NCBI RefSeq assembly: GCF_029633865.1
Contig: NC_079216.1
Span: forward strand, 23,684,447-23,748,446
DNA from: Lampris incognitus
Lineage: Eukaryota; Chordata; Actinopteri; Lampriformes; Lampridae
Reading direction: 5' to 3'
DNA length: 64,000 bases
Shown: positions 11,191-21,418 of the stretch, piece after piece
Position numbering within the stretch: the first letter of the stretch is position 1
How the letters are laid out: every line of letters starts with the position of its first letter
The notes under the pieces: model-generated
The model's input: the letters and a program-made list of their open reading frames with translations, nothing else
The model's database searches: none
What the model was told of the DNA's origin: nothing
Made by a program: the position numbers and the translations under genes

Positions 11191-12563
11191 TTATCTGTTG
11201 ATAAGCTGTTCTTTAGTTAGGGCTCCTGGTTGTGTGTGTTCCATTTTGAGCACACCCTCTGGAATTGTGAAATGCATGAGCCCTAAGCATTCACAGGTGG
11301 AGCCTGACAGAAGAGGATGTTGGCTGGTCCTCACTATTTCGAATGAGAGCTTGTGTGTTTGGCCTCTCACAGTACAGTCAGTCTCAAAGGTGCCCATAGA
11401 GCTCAGTGTTTCCCCCGAATACAGCTTCAGTCTGGTGTCACTCGGGCGGAGAGGTGTGTTAGGGGCCAGCCTTTTCTTGTCTTGAAAGCCCATTACATTG
11501 CAGGTGGCTCCAGAGTCCAGCTGACATTGTTGTGGCTTGTCGTGGAGTTTCAGAGTCACAAACCACTTCTTTCCTTTGGTGTGCACTGCGCCGATTGACT
11601 CAAACATGTACAGATCATCTGCATCATTACTATGCTCTAGGGGTTCTTCTGTGTATTCCACACAGTTTACCTTGCCCTCAGCATGCCCCTTTTTGCTCTT
11701 TAAGCCCACTTTAGAAAAGTGATTAAGTGTCCCACATGACCTACATTGTTCCCCGAAGGCCGGGGAATGCCCTCTGCCCCTTGAATGCGAGCTGCCACAA
11801 TATTTGCAATTGCCTGCATCTCCTGCTGTTCTGGGTGGATTGCTCTGTTTCCATTGGTTTTGTCTGGGTTGCCTAGCAACGGCATGCACTGCCTCCGGCT
11901 GCGGTGTTGTTGCAAACTCCATTGCTCTCATACGGATGTCAGTTTGCTCTGCTGCGCGACACATGTCAATAGCTGTGACCATGTTCAAATCCTTCTCTCT
12001 CAACAGCCTGCGCCTAACGGCCTCACTTGCAACTCCCAGGACTATCTTATCACGGATCATTTCATCTTTCAACTGTCCATACTCACAGGTTGCTGCCCTC
12101 TCTCTCTCAGTCTCGTCACAAAGGTATCAAACGATTCTCCTTCCTCCTGCTTGCAACTCCCGAAAATGTACCTCTCGTATATTGTGTTTTTTGCTGGCTC
12201 GAAGTATTTCCCCAACTCTCTCAGTATGGCGTCAGGATCCCCTTGATCATCTTCTGAGAGGTTCAGATTGTGGCGGTAAATATGCCTGCATTCACTTCCC
12301 ATCACACTCCTTAGAGTAGCCGCTTGTATTTTCTTGTCCTTGCCAAGTATGCCCGTGACGAGGACGTAGTCTTCATATTCGGCCCGAAAAATGTCCCAAT
12401 TGACACTCCAATCGCCTGTGAAGCTCATCGGGGACGGTGGTGGAATATTCACGTTAGCTGCCATTGTATGTGATGCTATCGGCGCCGGTAATGCTAGCGT
12501 TAGCTCCTCTGTGACAACGTCTTCAGCAGAAGTACTTTGCTCTGAATCGGAATCCTCCGACAT
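11191..12563 (-). pseudogene. Element B gag and protease
   Basis: Start codon at 12563 on the minus strand. The capsid runs WDIFRAEYEDYVLVTG, SVMGSECRHIY, ERYIFGSCKQEEGESFDTF, then one inserted base in the CT-rich run near 12095-12110 shifts the frame and capsid continues with DEMIRDKIVLGV. A degenerate zinc knuckle follows (CRSCGTLNHFSKVG, last Cys lost), then the protease CQLDSGATCNVMG with an intact DSG. The gag-pro fusion in one frame is seen again in element H. Confidence 0.9.
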
Positions 12564-12621
12564 GTGACCTACTCAGGCCTACAAACTTAAACATGCGAGC
12601 TAGTAAAATAAGAAATAAGTT

Positions 12622-12639
12622 CTCCGACTTCTGGCACCA
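12622..12639 (-). other. Primer-binding site of element B
   Basis: Directly next to the 5' LTR the sense strand reads TGGTGCCAGAAGTCGGAG. It starts with the TGG that pairs with the CCA end of a tRNA. Element H has the near-identical TGGTGTCAGAAGTGG in the same place. Which tRNA is used was not determined. Confidence 0.8.
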
Positions 12640-12798
12640 TGTTTCGGTAGGCTATCTTATAAAGAATGACACACACACGAGTTGCTCAGTGCAGCCAAGT
12701 ATAATCAAAATGCGTAACATGTTCCTGAGCGCGGGTCATGTGTATCTAAGGTAAACTAGTGGATAGCCGATGGCATCGATCTATCTAGACCCGTAACA
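12640..12798 (-). repeat. 5' LTR of element B, intact 159 bp
   Basis: Three mismatches to the two-part left LTR. It has no insertion, so it documents the pre-insertion state of the solo LTR target. Confidence 0.95.
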
Positions 12799-12803
12799 AA
12801 GAT

Positions 12804-12957
12804 CGCTGATCTCTCCGGTGACATGGGTGAAGGCAGTAGTAAGCTCTGAGTGGAGAGAGGCAAGTTGACAGCTGTGACTTCTTACTACTGCCCCTAGGGG
12901 GACGGGGCTCTGGGGCGTCACAGGGACCGTCTGCCCCTTGGGTTTGCCTGGGTCCAT
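12804..12957 (-). pseudogene. Element A gag N-terminus
   Basis: Start codon at 12957, only 16 nt from the LTR. It reads MDPGKPKGQTVPVTPQSP and continues through a predicted helical stretch (LASLHSELTTAFTHVTGE) to the insertion site of element B. It resumes at 7167 in the same frame with SGSQAATSALDALSAQ. Together they form the N-terminal coiled-coil region of a sushi-type gag. Confidence 0.85.
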
Positions 12958-12973
12958 AATGGCTCCGACGTTC

Positions 12974-13094
12974 TGTTATGCTCGCGCACCAGAACCCGAC
13001 CCGTGTGGCGAAACCCAAGGCAGACAGACACAGGATGACTTCGAAATCCAAAAAGGGCGGTTTTATTGGGGGAGGGGAATGTATGGTGCAAAAG
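12974..13094 (-). repeat. Element A 5' LTR, truncated to 121 bp
   Basis: All 121 bases are identical to 2816-2936. The copy stops at CAAAAG, where the 3' LTR goes on to U3 sequence, so the 5' LTR has lost its promoter part. What follows at 13095 does not match any LTR in the window. Confidence 0.9.
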
Positions 13095-13522
13095 CCACGA
13101 CTCCATTCCTTACGTAATACAGCGAATATTCGTGATTTCCTATATAGCCAATATTAGTGTACTACACTTGTGCTAGTTGTCTCTATATAGAAACACACAC
13201 ACGAGTTGCAGTTGAGAAGTCTGGCAACTTGTTAACATATGCTGAATCTAAAGGAGATACAGATAGAATCTTTCCTCCAGTTCCAGAAGGATTATTTTAA
13301 AAGAAACCATCCTCAAATGCACCGTCTTATCTCTTTTGCAATGATAAAATTATTAGTTTCCCTCATCACCTTCTACAATTATAGAAAATTGCCTTAATTA
13401 TCTAACCTGTGGAAATTGTTAGAAAACAGAGACGAACAACTTCTCTTTGACTACACTAACGCGTGTCATTTATTTTCCTTTTCTCAACCCCGCCTCAACA
13501 TGGCGCTGTGTTGCCATGCTGT
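13095..13522. other. No recognised gene; AT-rich spacer
   Basis: No coding segment recognised on either strand. Near 13191 the stretch acacacacgagttgc matches 15 bases of the LTR of element B, which could be a remote LTR relic or chance. Confidence 0.4.
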
Positions 13523-13657
13523 GGTGTTTGCGTCATCTACTGGCTGGGAGTAGTATGGAGAGGAAGTAGTTAGCAGCGGGCTAGTCGTCGGGTATGGGAG
13601 AGCTCCAGAATAAAGCGATTGAATATAACACCCAGCGGCTGTTGATGGTATGTTACG
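13523..13657 (+). repeat. 5' LTR of element C
   Basis: Aligned to 17479-17615. It contains AATAAA at about 13611. The expected TG start has decayed to GG. Confidence 0.8.
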
Positions 13658-13769
13658 CTGGCGACGAGGATAGCGAGTCATGTCCACACAAGGAGCTGGA
13701 CGCGCGTGGAGGAAAAATGTTCGTGGATTTGTGAGTTTGCAGTGTAGTATTGCTGAAATCGCTACGAAC

Positions 13770-14265
13770 CGTCCAGAGCAGTGGCGACCGCGCTAAACTT
13801 ACCTCCCGTAGCTCCAATTAATGTTCAGACGGACTCTGCTAGCATCGGAGTGGGTTGGGAAAAGTGGGGGAGCAGTGTCACACTTTTATCTCACGGCTTC
13901 GGGGTTTGAAGACAGCGCGCAGAAACGTGCGTTGTTGCTGCATGCAGGTGGGTCGGATGTACAGGACATATTTGCCACATTAGACAACACGGGTGAAGAC
14001 GACGATTACGATGTTGCGTTGAAGAAATTAGAGGAGTTTTTCAGCCCGCAAAATAACGTCCCCTACGAGCGGCATATATATATCGCCAGGCTGAGCAATA
14101 ACAAGGGGAAACAACTGATGTGTTCGTAAGCAGATTAAGAAGCTAGCGGTATGCTGTGAATTCGGTGACCATAAGGAAGAGTTTATTCGAGATCAATGAT
14201 AGACAAGTGTAGCGCGCATGCATTGCGTCGTCGATTGCTTCGAGAATTGACCATATTCTCTCTAA
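13770..14265 (+). pseudogene. Element C gag (capsid) remnant
   Basis: Reads LLASEWVGKSGGAVSHF, FEDSAQKRALLLHAGGSDV, LEEFFSPQNNVPYERHI, then CEFGDHKEEFIRDQ in another frame. This is the capsid of a gypsy gag of the same general kind as element D (tryptophan start, YERH/AERY motif). Stops and a large deletion end it before any zinc knuckle. Confidence 0.75.
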
Positions 14266-14541
14266 GCATGGACTCGGCGCAGCACAGTCCAAGGTGAAGG
14301 CCGTCCAGAACACTTAGCAATGCTGCTAAGGTGAGAAGTTTTCCGGGCCTTGTCAGTTACTGCGCACGGTTCATTCCCAACCTGGCAACCACAGCAGCGC
14401 TGTTGCAACGACGTACAAACGCTTCATGTATATGGTGTTGGGGCGAAGAACAGGAGACAGCGTTTAGGGCACTCAGAGGCATGCTGACAAACTCTCATAC
14501 GATGGCCTATTTCGATCAGACTGCGGAGACACGTCGTCTTA
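14266..14541 (+). pseudogene. Element C RT thumb and connection
   Basis: After the deletion the sequence encodes GLGAAQSKVKAVQ, then SFPGLVSYCARFIPNLAT and EEQETAFRALRGMLT, the end of gypsy RT. It is cut in mid-codon context by the Harbinger-like insertion after CTTA at 14538-14541. Removing the insertion joins AETRRL to IDTSPVGLGA in frame, the start of RNase H. Confidence 0.85.
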
Positions 14542-15473
14542 AGGCTCATTTATGCTCCCTTTACGTACGTAAATAGATACATCTGTTTCAAATGTTCTAA
14601 ACGTCACTGCCCACATACTTTTATGTTAGCATGGTTGTTAAGCAATACAACCACTAGAGGGCAGTACAGAGTTAAGTTCAGAGTTCAGAGGTAAGGTATC
14701 TAGGCTTCCGGAAATTCACACGAAGAAGAGAGCAAACATGGCGACGGTGGAGATTATGATCACGTATTTGTTAAAAAAGGCAAAAGAAAAAAAGAGGCAG
14801 CGTAGTAGACGGTGGTGGTCTGTGCGGCCATGAAATACATCGCGGCATGTGGACGGAGAATTCTTCTCCCTGATTTTACTTATGAGAGAAATACTTTCGG
14901 ATGTCCGCCGGGGCATTCAACAACTTGCTTCGCCGGGTGGCCCCCCACACCAAGCATGGAAACTCGCACAGTGCGCCTGTGAGTGGGGCTGAGCGACTAG
15001 CGGTGCCCATACACTTTCGGTAGAGGCTAGTTCCCATCGATGCAGAGAACGGAAATGGAGTAAGAACGGTCAACTGAGCAGGCGCGAAATGCCTCTGCCA
15101 TGCCTCCACACGCCCCTAGTAGCATCCAGGCGCTAGGATTCTAGGAAGACCCATCCCTACTCTGCGTCTGATTAGCTAACTTTAACCCTAACCCCGCCCT
15201 AACCCTAACCTTAACCTACCCAAACAACGGAGGCAACGAGTACTTTTGCATGCTCAGTTGACCGTTCTCTGCATCGATGGGAACTAGCCTCTACCATACG
15301 CTTTCTCGCTTCAGGGATCACTGCGTAACACTGCCCCCACGATTTCCTGTGGTATTTCCGGTGGTACTGCTCCGTTTGTACGGATTCGCAAGCTCCCAGA
15401 AAACATGCAGAAATACGGACGAAATGAACGCAGAGTATATACGTATACGTATTTAACGTTGAGCATAAACGAA
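14542..15473. mobile_element. Harbinger-like non-autonomous DNA transposon, 932 bp
   Basis: Flanked by CTTA on both sides (14538-14541 and 15474-15477), which includes the TTA favoured by PIF/Harbinger elements. The ends form imperfect terminal inverted repeats (TTTATGCTC and GAGCATAAA). From 14738 a + strand frame gives MATVEIMITYLLKKAKEKK, then RRWWSVRP, a stop, and DGEFFSLILLMREI, which resembles the N-terminus of Harbinger nucleases (basic run, W-V-R-P, GEF-x2-L). Insertion and TSD are certain; the superfamily is inferred. Confidence 0.7.
15008..15310. repeat. Internal inverted repeat with telomere-like core
   Basis: About 60 bp at 15008-15080 (GTAGAGGCTAGTTCCCATCG, then GGTCAACTGAGCA) recurs inverted at 15248-15305. 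The loop between contains degenerate CCCTAA-type units at 15182-15217. It lies inside the Harbinger-like insertion and may be a second, smaller MITE. No clear target duplication was found. Confidence 0.65.
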
Positions 15474-15477
15474 CTTA

Positions 15478-17170
15478 TAGACACCAGTCCGGTGGGGCTC
15501 GGCGCCATCATGGGCCAAAGGCAGAGTGATGGATCATTCAAACCAGTGTACTATGCCAGTCGTCCATTGTCTGTTGTCGAAAGACTCCTCCCAGAAAGAG
15601 AAGGAAGCTTTGGCGATAGTGTGGGCTTGTGAGAAATTCCATGTATTTCTCTATGGAAAGGAGTTTGTGATGGTCACTGACTACCGCTGGAAACAATATA
15701 CTCACCAAAATAAAAATTATCCAGTCAGGATCGAAAGGTGGGTCCTGAGGATGCAGCCTTACAAATTCAAGGTGATGTACAAACCTGGGTCACAGAATGT
15801 GGCTGATTCACTGTCTCAGTTGACAGTTAACCCCCACCATCTCCAGTGGTCAGTGAAGAACACGTTTATTATGTCGCTAAACATGCTGTGCCACAGGCAC
15901 TGGAAATTTCTGCAACAGACACCACCCAGGCTGTGTTGAGGAGCGGCATCATGAGTGGTGACTGGAAGATGTGCAGCTCAGAATTCATGTGAGTAAAGGA
16001 GGAGCTATCCTACATTGGACATGTGATTCTAAGAGGGACTCATATTGTCATACCACAGGCCACGCGACTTAAGAACCCTGATGTTAGCTCACGAAGGGCA
16101 TCAAGGTATAGTAGAAACAAAACAGCATTTGTGCACAAAAGTGTGCTGGCCGGGCAAAGATAGCGAAACAGAGCAGTTAGTCAGATCTTGTTCTGTGCCA
16201 GCTGACCGCCGCACCCTCAAAAACGTTTCCTACCGTGCGAACAGAATTACCAGCAAAACCATGGCAAGTTGTAGCTGTTGACATGTGTGGGCCGTTCCCA
16301 TCAGGAGAGCATTTGCTTGTTACAACAGATTACTACTCCAGGTGGGCGGAAGTGAGTGTGTTGAACACCATTACTGCCGCTAACGTCATAAAGTATATGA
16401 CAGAGACATTCACCACACATGGACTGCCAGAGACAGTCGTGTCAGATAATGGGACACAGTTCACATTTTGTGAATTCAAAGAATTCCTGCAGGTTAGTGG
16501 AATCAGTCACCGACGGGTCACACCATACTGGCCGCAGGCAAATGATGAAGTAGAGCGACAAAACAGGCCTCTTTGCAAAGCAATTTGCACAGCTCATGCT
16601 GAAGGTAAAGACTGGCAGAAAGAGAGCTACACATTTCTGCTGGCCTACAGAAGCATGCCACACTCCGTCCAGGCTGGAGTCCAGCAGAACTTCTCTTCAA
16701 CTGCCAGATTCGCACCAAACTCCCTCAGTTGCTCTCCACCACACAACAGGGAAGTGAGGCTCGGGACAGTGCTGTTTGGCTCGCTGATGCTGTCCGAAAG
16801 GGAAAAGGAAGACAGTACACTGACAAAAGCAGACGTGCCAGCAAAAGCATGATCCAGCACTGTGACTTGTTCCCACTACAACAACCAAAACACAACAAGC
16901 TGTCAACCACTTTTGTGTCAGAGCCTTACCGAGTGGTGGACAGAAAAGGACCCTCCATTGTCCTTGAAAGAGCCGGCAGACAGATCAGGAGACACGTCTC
17001 ATTCGTCAAAGCATGGATCCTGCCAGAAGGCACACCGTTCACACCATGCACAGAAGATGCAGATTAATGGACTGGGCCTGATGTATTGACTGAAAGCAAG
17101 CAAGCTGGTGAATCAGCATCAGAGACCAGACCATCACGGCCTACAAGAGAGCCTGTGAGGTTTCAGGACT
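15478..17170 (+). pseudogene. Element C RNase H and integrase
   Basis: RNase H (IDTSPVGLGAIMGQRQSDGS, KEKEALAIVWACEKFHVF, VTDYRWKQYTHQ) is followed by an integrase spread over three frames. The zinc-binding region (LMLAHEGHQGIVETKQH) lacks its second pair of ligands in frame. The core has AVDMCGPFPSGEH, VVSDNGTQFTF and NDEVERQNR, so the D, D, E residues persist although the usual Gly before EVER is Asp. The C-terminus runs PYRVVDRKGPSIVLER, then a proline/basic tail ending near 17170. Confidence 0.85.
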
Positions 17171-17478
17171 ATATTAGATACTAGATAGACAGCTGTCTAA
17201 AGGGAGCAGAATAAACTCCTGATACTGTCTCAGTGGCAGGGCTGTGTACCCCTAGCCATCAAGGGTTGTTTTGTTCTATTGAAGCATTTGAGTTTTATAT
17301 TGTTATGTTTAATAAGTGAAAATATTATTGAAGTATATGAGTTTTATGTTTCATAAGTGAAGTGAAATGTAAGGGTACATGTTATATTAAGACAACATAC
17401 AAAGTAGAAATAAGAAACACAGTTCTGCATTAGTTAAGTTTATTTGTTATTTAAGTATTAATCCAAGAAAGGGAGAGA

Positions 17479-17615
17479 TGTATTTGCGTCATCTACTTGC
17501 TGGTATTAGTATAGAGAGGAAGTAGTTAGGAGTGGGAGAGTCATTTGATGTGGGAGAGCTCCTGAATAAATCGATTGAATATAACATATCAAACAGCTGT
17601 TGGTGGTATGTTACA
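17479..17615 (+). repeat. 3' LTR of element C
   Basis: Begins TGTATTTGCG right after the polypurine tract and ends GTTACA. AATAAA at about 17566 is in the same relative place as in the left copy. Confidence 0.85.
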
Positions 17616-17719
17616 CAAGGCTACACCCTAAGCCTATAAAGTGAGCATGTCAACTTAATACAAACAACAAGGTATGGTGAATTATGTCCAGAAGTCCATT
17701 AAGTGTCCACGACACATGT

Positions 17720-18690
17720 CCCCCCAGAATTCACCATAGCAGGAAGAGTTAATGTGGCGGGGGCCGGTTGGCCTGGCCGGAATGGCTCTGCCGAGCTGGG
17801 GCTCCTGCTGGAGGGGTCTTAGGGAACCTGCGGTGGCGTTGGATTAGGGTGGAAGAGCCTTGGGGGCCTTGTTGGGGGGTGGGGGCCGGGTACAAGGGCG
17901 CCCCCACCACAAGGGCCGGGCCAGTCCAACAGGTCAGTCCAAGTCCAGGTGAGCCGGTGTGAAGCGATCCATGGCAATGCGCTCTGGCTTGCCACCTACG
18001 TCCATGACAAAATGGTTGTTCTCGGTCTCCAGGACATGGAACGGGCCATCGTAGGGAGGCTACAGGTTTTCACAGTGGGCGTCATGGCAGGCGAAAACAC
18101 ATTCTGCCGACTGCAGACTTTCGGGGACGTGAGATTGTGGGAGGTCGTGTTGGGAAGTGGGGATTGGTGTGAAAACTCTCGTGTTATCCAGAAGTGTGGT
18201 CCATTGGTGGGCTGCACACCAGAGAATTGTGGTGTTGGGGACGAAATCCCCTGAAACCTGCAGCAGCTGGCCGTTAAACCAGTTCAGCGGACAAGGACAG
18301 GAGGTCCTACTTAGGGGCGGTCCTGAAACCCAGCTTGACCCACGGGAGTCTGTCAACCCAGCTGCTGTCCTTGAGGCTTGCCCTAAGTGCATCTTTCATA
18401 GAGCAATAAAACTGCTCGCACAACCTATTGGGCTGTGGGTGGTACATGGTGGTGCGGTGGAGCTTCACCATTAGGCCCTCTACGACTGCGTTCCAGAGCT
18501 CAGATACAAACTGTGAGCCCCGGTCAGAGGAGAGGTCAGATGGGGTCGGGCGATCAAGGTCCCGATAAATGCCCAGTCTACCTTGGTGGACGTCGTCGAC
18601 AACAGTGGGATGGCTTCCGGCTTCCTCTCTATGTTTCTGAGAGAGAACTGTCGTCATGCTCCACACCGACGTCTGTCCCTGTTGCACCCC
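17720..18690 (-). pseudogene. Element E: gypsy integrase 3' fragment, minus strand
   Basis: The minus strand encodes DLSSDRGSQFVSELW, KLHRTTMYHPQPNRLCEQF (normally NGLxER; the catalytic Glu is kept in LCEQF) and SWVDRLPWVKLGFRTAPK. In other frames follow AAHQWTTLLDNTRVFTPIP and PPYDGPFHVLETENNHFVM, ending MDRFTPAHLDLD at about 17939. Beyond a GC-rich tail, GAATTCTGGGGGGAC near 17720-17735 (sense strand) resembles a polypurine tract before an LTR. The N-terminal two thirds are missing. Its left neighbour is the LTR of element C. Confidence 0.8.
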
Positions 18691-19135
18691 TTGTAGATCC
18701 GCCAGAGGCTGGTGCTAACCGCCGGTATCCCCAGAGAAAACGGCGGTCTCCTAAACACCTAAATTTATAGTAGCCACACCCAGAAGAATTGGGCAGAATA
18801 ATCCCCAGGGTTATGGCAGGGTCTGAATAGTCCACCTCATTTCCTTAGTAAAAAAAAAAAAAGAAAAAAAAAGGAATACTGTTGCTTGTTACTGGGAGTA
18901 AGGCGGACTGTTGATTCTTATTGTTATTTTGTAACTGAAGTTTTGATTCATTTTATTTACCATGGACCACGTAGTGTTTACATGTCATGATAGTGGCTTA
19001 TTTGGTTAGAGGTGTTCTGATATTAGTGATGCCACATGTTCATTAAGTGGGGAGGAGACGGACCAGGTATAATCACGATATATAACAACCAACCCTGTTG
19101 GTAGTCCTACCGGCCAGCGTGCCTCTCCCGCCCCT
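18628..19135 (+). pseudogene. Gypsy pol C-terminus and 3' flank
   Basis: About 45 residues on the + strand end in the basic signature RRYPQRKRRSPKHLNL with a stop at 18770. This is the usual end of a fish gypsy pol, opposite in direction to fragment E, which it abuts near 18690. The remaining 365 bp hold an A-rich run (18850-18873), a purine tract (gtggggaggaga near 19050) and no gene. Element D inserted at 19135. Confidence 0.6.
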
Positions 19136-19302
19136 TGTGATGTCTTGAGTTGATGCAGTTTGAGGACAGTAGGGGGAGCTAGAGGACAAGATAGGATGTA
19201 AGTGACTGTAAGAGGGGAGAAGGAGTGTGACGTGGGTTGTTGAAGTAAAGAAGCGTATGCTAACAGACGTGTGTCTTCGAGTGGCCCCTTAGCAACACAA
19301 CA
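19136..19302 (+). repeat. 5' LTR of element D
   Basis: 167 bp, 4 mismatches to 23441-23607. No consensus AATAAA is seen. Confidence 0.95.
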
Positions 19303-19305
19303 TAT

Positions 19306-19318
19306 TGGCGACGAGGAT
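19306..19318 (+). other. Primer-binding site of element D
   Basis: TGGCGACGAGGAT lies three bases after the LTR. The identical 13-mer follows the 5' LTR of element C at 13659-13671. Primer tRNA not identified. Confidence 0.8.
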
Positions 19319-20174
19319 GGGATTGTGAACCCAATGCCACCTTTCCTCAGGTCTCTGGGTGAGCCTTCGATAAGCTTTTCAAGCTGGCTACGTGCTTTTG
19401 AAAATTATCTGCTAGCTTCGGCGGAGAAAATGTTGGAAGCTAGAATGCGCGCGCTTCTCATCCATAGCCTGGGTACTGAGGGGCAGAGACAATTTTACAC
19501 ACTGACTTGCGAAGATGAAACTTGTGATGCAATGGTCGCTGCACTGACGAAGTTTTTCGTTCCTGCCGTTAACGTGGTGGCTGAAAGATACAAGTTTAGA
19601 CAACGGAGTCAGTTTCACGAAGAATCAGTGGCACAGTACGTGTCCGCGCTGAGAGAACTCGCTGCTACGTGCGACTTTAAAACGTTTGAGGATGACATGC
19701 TATGGGACCAGCTGGTGGAAAAGACTAACTCCAATCGGATAACAGAGCGTAGAGGTGCCCCTAACTCTGGAAAAGACTGTGACTATTGCTGGACTAACTG
19801 AATCCGTCACATATAATGCTAAAATCATGGACCGGGGAACTGCGGCTGCAGCGCCGCCCGCGGCAGCTGTGGGTGTGTAGCCAGTGGACACAACCAGGGG
19901 ATCGCCAGCGTCCACGAGAGACAACGCAAAGAGACAAGGGCTAACATGCTTCAGATGTGGAGCACGCGACCATAAAGCTTCCTACCCATCTTGCCCCGCC
20001 AGGACGGCCTGCTGTAACAACTGCAGGAAACAGGGGCATTTTGCAAAGGTGTGTAGGGGGCCAAAGAGAGTAAGTGAAATTACAGATGATGTGGAACAAG
20101 TTGAGCGCACTGTGCCTGAAGTGACTATATTAAATGTAGACACTGTAGCTCGCACTGGGAATAAAATAATGTAG
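19312..20174 (+). pseudogene. Element D gag
   Basis: A capsid (PPFLRSLGEPSISFSSWLRA, HSLGTEGQRQFYTL, VVAERYKFRQRSQ, YVSALRELAATCDF) shifts frame near 19745. It continues as a nucleocapsid with two zinc knuckles: CFRCGARDHKASYPSC (last spacing one or two longer than normal) and CNNCRKQGHFAKVC (C-X2-C-X4-H-X4-C). Probable start at the ATG around 19336, because upstream sequence is LTR and primer site. It ends with a stop at 20174. Confidence 0.85.
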
Positions 20175-20179
20175 TACAG

Positions 20180-21415
20180 ATGGCTGTTGAGGGGCAGACA
20201 ACACAAAACGTGGAACTTATGCTGGACATAGGCTCTGCTGTTTCAGTCCTTCCCAATGCAATGTTAATGCAACTTTTCCCAAATGCTCCACTGAGTACAC
20301 TGACACTGAAACTTGTGAGTTACAGAGGCAATCCTATTCTAGTGAGTGGAACTCTACATGCCACTGTGTCATATGCCAGTAAAAGTATGAGGAGTGAGAT
20401 ATATGTTACACACTTGGGCACGGCCATTCTAGGCAGAGACTTGTTTGCGGGACTTGATATGCAGTTAGTGAATGGTCAGGCTGCAAGTCCGACCTGCTCC
20501 CCAGTCACATGTCACCCAGATGCTGTTTCATCCATTTCAGAACAGGGCAATAGGGAGATACTAAGCTATGCAAAAGGATTTGTTCACAAGATCAAAGTGC
20601 GCACAGATGTGACCCCAATTCAGCAAAGACTGCGCCGCCTACCTTTTGCAGTGAGAGGTGCAGTTACACAGGAGATTGAGAAGCTTCAAAGACGGGACAT
20701 TATAGAGCCTATCGAGTCATCAGAGTGGGTTTCCCCTATTGTAGTAACCGCAAAGAAAGAGGGAGCTATTAGGCTATGTGTGGACTTAAGGGAGCCTAAT
20801 AAGGCTATAGTGGTGGACAGCTACCCTCTCCCACATATGGAAGAAATGTTTTCAGAGCTCAGAGGGGGAACTGTTTTCTCCACACTGGACCTGCAGAGTG
20901 CATATCATCAGGTATTGCTCCATGAGGACAGCAGAAATCTCACAGCTTTCATCACACACGAGGGTCTCTTCAGGTTTAAATGTGTCCCATATGGACTGGC
21001 TTCAGGGCCTAGCTGCTTCCAGTGGATGATGACGACCATACTGAAAAACTTACCCGGGTGCCAATGCTACTTGGATGATGTGATCATCCATAGGAAAACC
21101 AAGGAACAACATGATGCCCATCTCCGAGCAGTACTCCAGGTCATCAATGCATCAGGGTTGAAACTGAACATGGCAAAGTGCAAATTCAGGCAGGAAGAGC
21201 TTGGCTTCCTGGGCCACAGGGTGTCAGCCCTGTCATGTGGAGGCAGTGTTGCAGGCACCTGCCCCCAAGGATGCCTCTGGCCTTCGCTCCTTTCTTGGGC
21301 TCACTTCATGGTATGCAAAGTTCATTCCCAACTACTCCTCAGTGGTGGAGCCTGTGCGCAGCCTGTTCTGAGGAGATGCTGCATATGTCTGGACTGCAAG
21401 TACACAGCAGAGCTT
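20180..21415 (+). pseudogene. Element D protease and reverse transcriptase
   Basis: The protease motif reads LMLDIGSAVSVLP, where the usual D-T-G-S has become D-I-G-S, which should abolish or weaken activity. RT follows with SEWVSPIVVTAKKEG, LCVDLREPNK, FSTLDLQSAYHQVLL, FKCVPYGLASGPSCFQ and catalytic CYLDDVIIHRKTKEQH. After GFLGHRVSA the frame is lost near 21230 and the thumb lies in another frame. Confidence 0.9.
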
Positions 21416-21418
21416 TGA

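Larger units (their letters stand above)
7173..12798 (-). mobile_element. Element B: gypsy retrotransposon inserted in A
   Basis: Complete from LTR to LTR, minus strand, flanked by a perfect 5-bp target duplication AAGAT (7168-7172 and 12799-12803) made of element A gag sequence. The 159-bp LTRs differ at 3 positions once the solo LTR in the left one is removed. Contents in sense order: LTR, primer-binding site, gag, protease, RT, RNase H, integrase, polypurine tract (tcctcctttt on +, 8205-8214), LTR. Coding frames carry a few frameshifts and stops. It belongs to the same lineage as element H, to judge from matching gag, protease and RT. Confidence 0.95.
2816..13094 (-). mobile_element. Element A: sushi-like chromodomain gypsy, minus strand
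   Basis: Read on the minus strand: a 5' LTR remnant (12974-13094), a 16-nt leader, gag, protease, RT, integrase with chromodomain, then the 3' LTR from 2816. The two LTR copies are identical over the 121 shared bases, so the element is recent. The interior is interrupted by element B (7173-12798). Excluding B and its duplicated target, A is about 4.65 kb. It is defective three ways: the 5' LTR is cut to 121 bp, an internal deletion at about 4608 removes RNase H and the integrase N-terminus, and gag and protease have frameshifts. Chromodomain plus gag immediately after the LTR is the Tf1/sushi arrangement. Confidence 0.9.
13523..17615 (+). mobile_element. Element C: old, internally deleted gypsy
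   Basis: The LTRs (13523-13657 and 17479-17615) share the core GCGTCATCTAC and GAATATAACA and end in GTTAC. They differ at roughly one position in seven, so this is an old copy. Primer-binding site TGGCGACGAGGAT lies at 13659-13671 and the polypurine tract aagaaagggagaga at the right. Gag runs straight into the RT thumb, so about 1 kb of protease-RT is deleted near 14265. A 932-bp DNA transposon sits at 14542-15473. No clean target duplication is visible. Confidence 0.85.

Noticed and set aside
13181..13200. Additional LTR of the B family at 13.19 kb
   Set aside because: Only about 15 bases with a CA repeat match; too short to call.
15182..15217. True telomere or chromosome-fusion site
   Set aside because: Only a few degenerate units, confined to the loop of a mobile inverted repeat.
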